Below, in pieces: positions 23,186 through 33,300 of a stretch of DNA of 64,000 bases. The position numbers and the translations under genes were made by a program. The stretch comes from Romanomermis culicivorax (lineage: Eukaryota > Nematoda > Enoplea > Mermithida > Mermithidae). The DNA lies in NCBI GenBank assembly GCA_963922205.1, contig CAWUHX010000150.1:744001-808000 (forward strand), given 5' to 3'. Each line of letters starts with the position of its first letter. The stretch's first letter is position 1. The notes below the pieces were generated by a model that was not told where the DNA came from, made no database searches, and worked only from the letters and a program-made list of their open reading frames with translations.

Positions 23186-25270
23186 GTTCTCCTATTCCGT
23201 AATAATCATCCCGAGTTAGATGATCCATTGTCGGCCCAAAATAATAATCAATACGGCGCTGAAGAAATTTAATCGGCTATTTTCTAGATCTGGAAGGTTC
23301 AACCAGTTGGATTCTGTCAGACATTACATACATCGTCGTCAAACGATTTGTTGTTCCCCCGTCATGGTTGTTAGAGTGATCAAGATCCTTTCTAGAATGA
23401 TTCGGCTTTGCGATCTGATACTATAGCCATTTGAATTGTCTCAGCTGAGACATTTATACACAACTTCGAGCTTTTCCGGCATGCTTCTTATCCGTTCTAC
23501 TTACCCGATTATTGAGTCTGGAAGTTCATTACGAACAAAACCCGCAGCGAATTTTATCCATCTGGTTTCGACGACTTTTCATACCCAAAAAATTCCGTGA
23601 TCCTGCGTATTCTATCATACAAATCCGGATGTTCCTGATTTTGATTTGGTCCGCAATTACTGTAGTCGAATGTCTGCTGAAATTGATCCGGCAGCTGGAA
23701 GTTGCACCCGCCTCACGTCATTGAATGATAAAACTTTGCCGTTCAACCCGTGGACCATAGATCGAACACTTTTTCAAAATTATTTTGCCAAGTTATCGTG
23801 AAACATTGGCAGAAGAGCATGGCGTTTCCCAATAAAAGCAAATTCATAAGAGCGAAGCTCAAGAGCGGGACCACAAAGAGCGAATCTTAAAAGTGCTAAT
23901 TTCAAAAATGCGACCAAGAGCCGTTTTTAATTAACAAATCTAATTGAAGGTGTAGAGGTGTCCAAAAAAGAAAAATTTTAACAGTGCAAGTATTTTGGAT
24001 GCGGCTTGCTGCACATTCTCTATTTGTGTTTCTTTTTATCACATTTCCTTCTTTTTGTATCTTCCTTGTCTAAAAATATTATTTTATCAGGCTCAGAATT
24101 GTGACGATCGTGTCATTCTGGTTAACGAACTTGCAGGATAGGGGAAGACAGATCACACTATAAAACAAAAAATGCAAAAGAGAAATAACAAAAGTATAAA
24201 CAAAAAGAAATAAGGATGTAACAACAAAGAACAAATGAACTAAAAATAGCTCTTTCGAACCATGGGTGGCGTGTCTCCAATACATTGAAACGCACAATAG
24301 CGAAACTCGAACTAACGAGACGCAAAACAGCGAAGTCTCAAAACAGCGATTCCCAAAAAAGCAAATCTCAATACAGCGAATAGTAAAAAATTCTATGCAT
24401 GATACATAAAATTATCATAAGGATTCCCGATTAAAATTGGTTTGAATGGAGCTTAATTGCAAAAAAATTAAATTAATGAAGTAAATAAAACAAAATGGAA
24501 TGAGTGTCGAAATGGGACTTGGTGTAAATAAAGAAATAAAGAATAGAATTGAAAAGAGATCCGATTAACGATCAAAACCGAAAATTCGGGCCGAGAATTG
24601 AGTTGTAAATGTAGACTTGCATGCAGGGTGGTTCTCCTGAGATCCATAGTCTAACCTGCATTCCCTCCACTGCGAGATAATCCATGTCCAGGCATCAGAC
24701 GTTGTATTTGGGCGAATTCTCCACAAATACAAAATCAATAATATGGCCAGTCAGGCCGCCGATTTCTTTCACAAAAATAAAATAAACACACAATGACCAA
24801 AAACGTAACGTCCGGGCCTTTTATGCGCGACGTCTATGCAAATCAGCGTCGTCACAAAATGCATCGACTTTGGTTATTTCGTGGCAACCATGAGATAGAC
24901 TATGTCCATACCCGACATAAGTTAATAAAATGAATTGAATAAAATAATTTAACAGCAGACGGAACAAAAAACAAATAATAAAGAATCGAAAAGTAAAATC
25001 ATGTAATATAAATTAGGCAAAAAATAGAACAAAAGTACATAACCTGAAAAAATTAAACGAAAAGTAGCTCAAAATAAGAAGAATGTAAAAAGGAATAATT
25101 CAACAAAGGAAAAAAGGAAGAAAAAACATGCATGTAGATAATAAACAAACTGGAATAAAAAGCTGTAATGTCCTGAAAACATGCTGCAGAGCCATGTCAG
25201 AAATCTGGTGCGAAAATGCGTGACAGCCAGCATCCACCAGATCTGAAATGGAAGGCCAATTGAGTCATGT
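23186..25270. repeat. Repeat-derived stretch with AGCGAATCTC-type units
   Basis: Runs of AGAGCGAATCTTAAAAGTGC-like units (about 23860-23930) and AACAGCGAAGTCTC-like units (24295-24385) flank an A-rich stretch of AAATAAACAAAA-type sequence. A GC-richer island at about 24590-24910 has no recognised gene. Similar units recur at about 29935-30015. Confidence 0.45.
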
Positions 25271-25271
25271 G

Positions 25272-25360
25272 CAGTGTTGCCAGATTGGAAAATGAAAGCT
25301 GGCCAAAGGTGTCTTGAAAACCGGCCAAAAGTTGAAAAAAATCGGCCAAAACCGGCCAAT
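25272..25360. repeat. Possible hAT-like left end, CAGTGTTGCCAG
   Basis: CAGTGTTGCCAGATTGG is followed by four GGCCAAAA/CCGGCC subterminal motifs, the same architecture as the complete hAT copies in this window. No matching right end was found, so this is truncated or chance. Confidence 0.35.
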
Positions 25361-25727
25361 GAAATTTTTACAAATATTATGTTTTGAAAGAATAAGTTCT
25401 ACATAAAACTGTATAAAAACAATTTGATGCAATCGTATGGGAGCGTGCTGTTTTTTGATTCAATTTTTCAACTCATAGTTACAGTTTTTATTTTGTAATT
25501 TAAATGGCCTGTAATGAACATTAGGCAGTAACTATATGCAGGCCTGTAGGGCAGGGGGTTGGGGGAGCTATGACCCTTCCAAAATGTTTCACGTGTTAAA
25601 GAAGCAAGGGTACCCTCGGTTTCTAGTTCAAGAAAAAGTCAAGTCAGAAATGCCAATTTTACGGTAAATTGAGTTTGTCACGTGTCGCATGGCCGTACAT
25701 CACCCCTTCGTACCAGTCGCAACACCG

Positions 25728-25797
25728 GCTCGGTAGTTCAATCGGTAGAATGCTGCACTATAGTCAACGAGATCCGGGTTCGAATCCTCTTCGAGCA
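25728..25797 (+). other. tRNA-like sequence in LTR1
   Basis: Seventy bases with a tRNA outline: acceptor GCTCGG pairing with CGAGC, A-box TAGTTCAATCGG and B-box GGTTCGAATCC. A TTTTT run a few bases downstream suits Pol III termination. The T-stem 3' side has decayed (CTCTT instead of CCGGT), and the anticodon stem does not pair. Not a functional tRNA. Confidence 0.75.
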
Positions 25798-26001
25798 TTA
25801 TTTTTCAAAAACGGTGTTTGGCGATGGTTACAATGACAACGCGTTTACCCATTTTACGTGTCATGGCGAGGCTTGGATTGGTCCCACAATGGTGGGCCGC
25901 AGAACCTGCATCTTCAACGGACGAGGTCGTCCTTCTTTCAAGGGGGGAATGTCACGTGTCGCACGGCTGTACATCACCCCTTCATACCAGTCGCAACACC
26001 A

Positions 26002-26071
26002 GCTCGGTAGTTCAATCGGTAGAACGCTGCACTATAGTCAACGAGATCCGGGTTCGAATCCCGGTCGAGCA
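26002..26071 (+). other. tRNA-like sequence in LTR2
   Basis: The better of the two copies: a 7-bp acceptor stem including G-T pairs, a perfect CCGGG/CCCGG T-stem around TTCGAAT, exact A and B boxes, then a T5 run. The region where the anticodon stem should close (CTGCA CTATAGT CAACG) does not pair in either copy, so the damage predates the LTR duplication. Confidence 0.78.
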
Positions 26072-26719
26072 TTATTTTTCAAAAACGGTGTTTGGCGATG
26101 GTTACGATGACAACGCGTTTACCCATTTACGTGTCAAGTTGGATATTGGCTTTATGTGCATCCCTCCGAAAAAAATTATTGCTAATTAAAAATTTTTTTT
26201 GACAATTATAAATTTATTACAAAATTATTATAAAATTCAGATGAGTTGACTTTTTAAAATAATTTTTTGAGTTTTTACTGCACAAAACTTCGTCCACTCC
26301 TGTATCCCTTTGCTACTCACCAACTTTTATGCACCAAACTATATTCCATCCACTTCTCTTTGCTTTTGCACTGAACTGCAAGATTGTAAAGCACACTGTT
26401 CAAAAGATTGTGACAATAGTCAGAACCATACACAAAATATAAATTTTTTCAGTTTTCCATGATTTTACGAAGCATTGTTCACCAGATTTACGTTTAGGAA
26501 ATGTCGACATGGAATAAAAACTAACCTAAAAAGTGGAATTATTTTATTTCTACAGATTAAAGAGGGAAAACAAGAAAAACAATGAAAAATTGAAAAATCA
26601 GACATCAATACAAACCACTGTTTTTTTGCATGTGCGTTATTTATGCATTTTTGAGTTTTCTGAACTCATTCATGCTTCTGAAGTCAGTAATTTATCAAGG
26701 ATGGATAAAAATTTTTTTT

Positions 26720-28075
26720 CGATCTTTGAGTTAGAGTATGATAATAATTTATCAAAATTCATGATAACAGAAACAAAATACCAAAGCGCGGAAAACCTAA
26801 GTTGCATGCAAATTCGACGGCAAACATATTTGTGCTTAGCCAAAATGAAGAATCATAGTGCTGCATACGAATCATTCTTGCTTCTAGCGCCAAGCGCCGG
26901 GAAAATTTTTGTATTTAGATACACTAGAATGTTGAAAGACGAATTTTTTAAGACTTGATTTCATGATTAAAAATTTTATTTTTCTGGTCTAGTGATGTTC
27001 ATGCTTTAACAATGTCCAAATGTTTTCAACCTGAAAAAATTTAGATTATTCAATCTGTCAAGGAGTGTAAAAATTTGTATAATTTTTGTGTAAATTTTCA
27101 CGAAAATATATATTCTAGTTATTCCTCATTTTCTCATCACATGTACCATATTAGAAATCCATTAGTATTCTCTATTGTTTTCGAGAGTCTGGGTTCCTAG
27201 TTGGAAATCAGACTATTTTTCAAGTACTTTGTTTTTGTCACACATTTTCACACTCGTAATTTACTCAGCAGGTAACGGAAAGGTTGACACATTCTAAAAC
27301 AAAAAACACTTTTGCTCAAAATACAAAAATGGTTTCATATGTTTTGAATCCTCGGACAATTTGGGAAATAATTCACCTAGCAGGTGCTACTGTACTCTAA
27401 TGCACAGCGGGGCTTCCAGAACCACGCCCCAAAAACATGGATGTCAACTCGGAGATTGGAGAAGATTCAGTCTTTTGGTTTTTTACGCGATTACGCTCTG
27501 CTTTGATTGGTTTTTTCTGTATGCAACTTCGCTGGCTTGCATCTTACAGTCCGTCAGACTATGAAACAATTTGTGTTTCAGTTTGAGGCAATTGTGTTGC
27601 CTAGATACTTTACGGGAGGCTTCGAAACCAGCTGTATCCCTGCTTATCAAATTGTCATCGGTTACCCGAAAAACCTTCATTTTCAATCAATTTGTGTCAA
27701 CCTTACATCCAATTGCTACGCGCCACCCTCGCACATCTCTGTCATGCCTTCATATATATCGCCTTATCCACCTTATTTACTGTAAGTTATCAAATAAATA
27801 ACAAAAGCCCTAGTTTTAGTCTGTTGTTACCTAAATCTACAGTAATTTCCGAAAACTCAAGAAAGGCTTAATCAGCAATATCTGTCATTGTCTCAAGCTG
27901 ATGGTGTTTCAATCATTTGCAGAATGCAAAAAAATTATGTTCACAAAGTTAAAAATTTGTAAAGACCGCAGAAAAATTTTGTGATAAAACCGAAAAAATC
28001 ATTTTCATCAAATGCAATATCAAAGGTAAAGTGATTAAACCACAAGATGAGACATTTGGTGGTATCAACTATTGA
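26720..28075. repeat. Dispersed repeat shared with 50.1-52.3 kb
   Basis: Segment 26855-27010 (CCAAAATGAAGAATCATAG.. to GATGTTCATGC) matches 50135-50290, and 27905-28075 (TTTGTAAAGACCGCAGAAAA..GAGACATTTGGTGG) matches 52140-52320, both in direct orientation. It contains a GCGCCAAGCGCC palindrome near 26890. The ORF at 26533-26958 lies partly in this repeat and is not a gene. The stretch 27340-27800 has slightly higher GC and no recognised coding. Confidence 0.6.
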
Positions 28076-28830
28076 ATGCAGCTGTCACATTTTACGCCAT
28101 GTCACGTATATGCCATGTTTAACTGGGAGAGCTGGGGAGGTTTGGGTATCACATCAGGTAGTACCGTGTTTTAGACATCACATTGATGGTGAACCATATC
28201 AGATTGATCCTATTACAGTGAGTAATAGGCTGTGACTCCTGATGGATACTGGCATTTTCCCCAGGCTCCCCTGGTTGGCGTTGGGGCCTAACCTGGCGAA
28301 TGGTGGCTATAGAGAGGTCTATAGTTGGTTCTCTGGTGTTGTCCTGGGGTCTTACTGTAGGGTAATGGACAACGCCGCCAGGCTAGGTGCGACAATCCCT
28401 GAGTCCTGCTCAGTGAGAGTGGGGACAGGGTCACCCGTAAAATGACCTAATTTGTGGGACCCGGTTATGAACCAGACAGCCCCTTTTTAGCCTGAACCTG
28501 AAAGGTGGAGGCCCTACTTATTTGTGGAAAACCTGGGAAACCGACTTAAGAAGGGTTCCCCAACAAATACCCCACAAACAACAATAATCCCCTGAGAAGA
28601 CTCACCTAGTCCTGTTTCTCAAGCGATTCGACGAATCGGGGGGCAAGTCCCTGGATACTTTCGGTCTTCTGGCACTGGAGCAGGGATGTGGTCCACACGA
28701 GTCCTAGCGACAAGTTTCGGCTATCGGGAGGCGATTCTCCAACATTTCTCTGCGAACCGGGGCAGTCGGACACCTGGCACTGATGGGCAGCAGGTACTGT
28801 AGACGGGTAAGCGGCGGACGCAGTAAAGGA
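28050..28830. other. GC-richer block of unknown nature
   Basis: Composition differs sharply from its surroundings (runs such as GGTTGGCGTTGGGGCCTAAC and CGATTCGACGAATCGG). No frame stays open with a recognisable domain. It could be the untranslated 5' part of a retroelement or a structured RNA region; neither is shown. Confidence 0.4.
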
Positions 28831-28925
28831 ATATAAATTTATGCAAATTTATTGGAGAATAAGGCGGCGGACGCACACAGGTGTATAATAAAATATGCAA
28901 ATTCGAAGGGGCAGCGGACGCGAAG
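28808..28925. repeat. Three copies of a GGCGGCGGACGC motif
   Basis: GCGGCGGACGCA, GGCGGCGGACGCA and GCAGCGGACGCG recur at spacings of about 50-60 bases. The first two are each followed by AT-rich sequence containing ATGCAAATT. Confidence 0.6.
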
Positions 28926-28977
28926 TTACAACCGGACGAAAACTTGGTGAACCCAAAAGTGAGTGAAAAATTAGAAA

Positions 28978-29290
28978 AACATGTCCTTTTAAGGACATGT
29001 TTGGCTACAGCTGCAGCTTGGGCAGAGTTTCTCGGCGTCCAAGCTAACTTCTGCAGCTAGACGCGATGCAGAAGATGCCTATGTGCACATAGACATTTTT
29101 CGTTCACATGCGTTTAGCACTGAGGCCGACTGCAGTGCCTATGCTAAGCATATGAACGTCTTTAGCTAAACTTCTTAGCTAGTCGTTTTTGCGTAACAAA
29201 AACGACGCTAATTTTTGATGATAAGAGGTGCATGGAATGCACCAAAAATAGCCATGTGCTCGTGGAGCATGACTGGCGCAAGTTTTTAGC
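28978..29290. other. Run of consecutive perfect hairpins
   Basis: In order: an 11-bp stem (AACATGTCCTT, loop TT, 28978-29001); AGCTGCAG..CTGCAGCT around AGCTTGG/CCAAGCT; CTATGTGCACATAG; GCACTG..CAGTGC; GTCGTTTTTG..CAAAAACGAC (10 bp); GGTGCAT GGA ATGCACC; CATG-GCTC..GAGC-ATG within GCCA..TGGC. No ORF. Nature unknown. Confidence 0.6.
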
Positions 29291-29310
29291 TAAAGGGCCT
29301 ACTGTAGCCC

Positions 29311-30293
29311 GCGTTCATAAAGAAATAAAAATACAACAAAACAAAACATAGAAATGCATGGAAAATATAAAAACGAACACAAAATGCATGTGTAGAAATA
29401 AAATAAACGAAAACATGAATAAGTAATAAACGAAACATGAAAAAAAGTAAATTGTTGACATGATTTGAATCACGTGACGTTGGGGAATTAAGCGGCACGT
29501 GACACAGCTAACTAGTAAGTAAACTTTCCAAAATGCATCGGAATGCACTTTCCCGATTTTAAAAGCTCAAATGCAAACCGGCCAAGTCATAAAAATCCAC
29601 TGTATCTGACCTGACCATTCGTTTATAATATTTACATTGCGGGTTCATAACGATCACAGCAAATTATTTTTTGTGTATTTTTGTAGAAATGAGGATTTGT
29701 GTACCAATCTTTTCATATCACCGGATGTGATACAAATAGAGACAAGATACGATAGAGAAATGCAAACGAAATAGTAGAAAATTTATACATGAAGAATGAT
29801 ACATAATTTGCAGGATACTCAAAATTTACATATATTCAAAAAATTTTACCCTCCTTTACATAATATAGCTAATTTGCATATTTATATACAAATGATGTGT
29901 GTGTTTATTCTAACACAGAAATATTATCTATTCGCTGCATTGAGACTCGCTCTTTTGAGAATCACTGCATTGAGATATCGCTGTAATGAGAATTGCTGTT
30001 TGGGGGACACGCCAAAGTGTCTTCTACCCCGCTTAATTTACGTTCCAAGGAGAACTTTTCCAAAAATTCGTTACTATGATAATCTATTGGGGGACTCAGC
30101 TGAAGAGGATTGAAAGCCATTTATCCCTGTACAACAAATATGCGACACACACTAGACATACTTTACATTTCCGGGGATTTGCTTACTGGTGAGACCGAAA
30201 TGCGGCTTCGAAGGACGCTCCGTCCCGTGAACTCAAAACTTCAGACAACTTATTTATTATACTTTCAACAACTTTGCAACAAGACGAAACGTT
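29311..30293. repeat. A-rich repeat stretch
   Basis: 29311-29460 is AAATAAA/AACAAAA-rich, resembling stretches at about 24130-24240, 25000-25170, 38050-38220 and 57300-57640. 29935-30030 has GAGACTCGCTC..GAGAATCACTGCATTGAG units and a GGGGGACACGCC motif that is the inverse of GGCGTGTCTCC near 24269. No gene. Confidence 0.45.
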
Positions 30294-30299
30294 TTTAAT
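30294..30299 (-). terminator. Candidate ATTAAA polyadenylation signal
   Basis: On the minus strand ATTAAA begins 11 bases after the RPL7 stop codon. This is unusually close, and the real signal may lie further on. Confidence 0.3.
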
Positions 30300-30309
30300 A
30301 TAGAACATT

Positions 30310-33300
30310 TTAAATCATTTTACGCAACAGCGCATTGATTTGATCTTCCCGATTGCCGAAGTCGCCTCCTTCAACGAAATGATTGGTCTTCTTGCGCCAA
30401 CCGCCATTCGGATTGTTCAACTGAAGAAAAATCCATAGAATTGACGGTATAAGCTTAGCTTTCTTACAGCATAAGAATCAAGAAACATCAGACTTATGGA
30501 AGGAGAAAAAACATGGCGAAATGAATTTTTGGGAAAACTAATGTCGTAATGTTTGTCGCTGATGTCTATAGTTCGTTTTTTACAAAATGATTGCAAGTTG
30601 AAAATGGCATATCCGCCTTGTTTGCCAGTGATTATAACAAGTATTACAGTATCGATTGTGAACACAAAATCTGTGTTCTACAACAAAAACAACAGTAATC
30701 GAAACTTTTCAGAATTCTAAACAGACGTGAATGTAATAAAATTAGTCAAGGTTTCGTGCGAAATTTATCTTTACACAGAATCAACATCCGGTCAGATCTG
30801 TCTTTCTGAATATGACTGCATATCCCAGTATATGAATCCATTGAAGTCCAGTAGATCAAGTCATCCTTAATATTCTCCCACAGGCAGATCGTGACGAAAC
30901 TATATGATGTTTATGTGAAATAAGCAGGATGTCCAGAATAAAATTCCTTGAAATAAGTATTCCAGTCTTTTTAACATCAATATTTCCTACACGGAAACGT
31001 AAAAATCGTGATCACAGGAGAACCTGGGCAATGTGCTGACGTTTCATCAGATAGATAGTGAGTGCTGTCATCAACAAGCTAAAAAACAAAACAAAAAAAA
31101 AAAACAGCTAAAGATCATAATTTTTAATGAATTGGGGCAAAATCACCGACTGAAGAAGAAAATTAAGAAGCAACAGAGGTCCCCAAGGTCAGATTTTTCA
31201 GGTATGGGTAAATTTGAAAATATGCGGGGTAGTGTAGCTAAATATGAATTTTTAGGACTTTAGGTAGGGGTGATACCCACCTCATACACCTCTCTATGGG
31301 GTTGTCTGCTGATACATAATGAAACGATCAAAAATTGGGATGCTTCGAGCGGCAAGAACTGCCATTCCCATACAAAATTCCATTATATCAATGTAAAATG
31401 CTTTCACATTTTTTTTGAATCCGACATTTGTAAGCTAACGAAATTCTAAATTTTACGTTCTTTATCTTCCAAAAATGCAATCCCCATGGCGAATTCATTT
31501 GTCTCAATATTGATCTATTTTCTTTCAGAGAAGTCTGGTTTATCTCTTTTACGACTTATTTGAACTGAGAATCGCTTTGTTCACTAATAACTTTTTTTGC
31601 AGTGGCGTAAAGAGCCAAAATTTTCAAGATTTTTTTAAAACGCTCCACGCAAAAATCTCCTCATTTACAACCTGATAAATGTTATTACAAAGTAATTCTC
31701 ATACAAGTTTTGTTTTCTCTGTTTTTTTGGATCACAACAATAAACCTCACTGCCTTGCGCGCTGAAACAATAAACGCGAATCGTCCGAAATTCCCAAAAA
31801 TTCAAGTCAAAATATATAAAAGTCAGAGCAGGAGTTGAACTCTCATCTCTTAGAAAAAATTAAATGTCAATTTCCAACAGATAGAAGATCATAGACGTAC
31901 TATAACAATGGTCGATTGTACTAGCATCCTCAAGAGTGAGGTTTAGCCTCTAATTCAGATAAATGAACGTCTAAAATTCGAATTTGGCTCATCTTACAAT
32001 AATTCGAGTCGAAATTGCAAAAAACAACTATGGACTATTTGAATCCTAATCAGAACACATACTTTTCCAGATTCGCTGGACAACTTACTTTGAACGGCCA
32101 CAAGGCGTTATTGACTTGTTTGAATTTACTACCAACGGTGGCGATTTCGTGGATCAAATCCTCGATACAAATGATGTTACGTTTGCCTGGGAGAAAACAA
32201 ACTCGGTGATCAAAAACATCATGATAAAACAGATTTTTGGAGAAATGTATGTTTAGTACGACATAGTCGATACAGAATAGGTAAGGTATCGACTCAAGAA
32301 GGCACTAACAGCAACGATTTATGCCAATCATCATGACAAATCGCAGTAGAAACCAACAATTTGTTGTAGAATTGGCTCAAATATCTAAAATTCTCCAATT
32401 CTAAAATTCTTCTAAAACAGATAAAGATTTGAAAAATATTTTTCAAGATCTCCAACAACTATTAAAAATACGCTTTCTGTGAATTCATGAAAGACGTAAA
32501 TCCCAAATAGGCCAGGCGTTATGAAAATTCAGTTCGATCAACCATACTTGTAAGACCTCAATTCGGTTGAGGGTAAACCCAAAAGTAGTGTGTCGAGAAA
32601 ATACTCCGAGAATCTGAAGTCAAAAAAGACCCCAAAAGTCGAAAGCAGCTGAATATCTTAAACATTCTCTAAAATTTTTTTTCTAGGTGAGGGAGGTTGG
32701 GGTTTGTCAGAAGTTGAGTGTCTCAACAGTTGTATACTGGCCCCCGCAAAGGTCGTCCAAACCCCTCCACAGTTCCAGATATGCAGTCAATTGAATATTA
32801 TAATCCTGCTCAAAAATGCTACCACCTTCATTAAATAATTACCTAATCGTTTTTCGATCAACTCGTTATCGGTAATCGGTATTCTTTGACCGCCGGTTTT
32901 TAAAAATCCGCGTTTATAAATCAAATCGTGGATGGATTTCATGTTCGGATAACCCCAGGCGACGTACAGTTCGATAATCCGCAACATGTTTAAGGTCGCT
33001 TTGTTCAAACGGATAAAAACACCGTTGTTGATTTGCCGTAAACGGAAAAGTTGTAGAATTTTGCGCGGTTTAGGATGTAAGCCGTTGACACTGAAATTAT
33101 AAATTTTATTGATAAACTTCATTTAGTCACGATATTTCTTATACCGTATCGACTCAGGAAGGCACTAAAATTGTGAGTAGTTTTATTTGTTTGTGATCAA
33201 CATTTACAAACATTCTTCAAAAATACATCGACTAGTTCCCGGACTAATATAAATTTGGGTTTTAATGACAATGTGTATAACACTTTTCACGACTAATCGT

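Larger units (their letters stand above)
25676..26136 (+). mobile_element. Miniature LTR retrotransposon (TRIM-like), 461 bp
   Basis: Two direct LTRs, 25676-25863 (188 bp) and 25950-26136 (187 bp), both start TGTCACG and end GTGTCA and differ at roughly ten positions by eye. AGTT flanks both sides (25672-25675 and 26137-26140), a perfect 4-bp target duplication. The 86-base interior starts right after LTR1 with TGGCGAGGCTTGG, a primer-binding-site-like sequence complementary to a tRNA 3' end in CCA, and ends with the polypurine tract CAAGGGGGGAA. There is no gag or pol. The plan is that of a terminal-repeat retrotransposon in miniature, mobilised in trans. Each LTR contains a tRNA-like sequence. 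Confidence 0.82.

Noticed and set aside
25728-26071. Two functional tRNA genes
   Set aside because: The anticodon stem cannot pair in either copy and both sit at the same place in LTRs; called tRNA-like instead.
25682-26189. ORFs of 123-142 codons
   Set aside because: They cross both LTRs of the miniature retrotransposon and its tRNA-like parts; the repeated peptide is due to the LTR duplication.
26533-26958. 141-codon ORF as a gene
   Set aside because: Its second half belongs to a repeat that recurs at about 50135-50290, with a GCGCC palindrome inside.
31800-31940. Minus-strand tRNA or tRNA-derived SINE
   Set aside because: A B-box-like GAGTTCAACTCC is present but no convincing A box, acceptor stem or anticodon arm.
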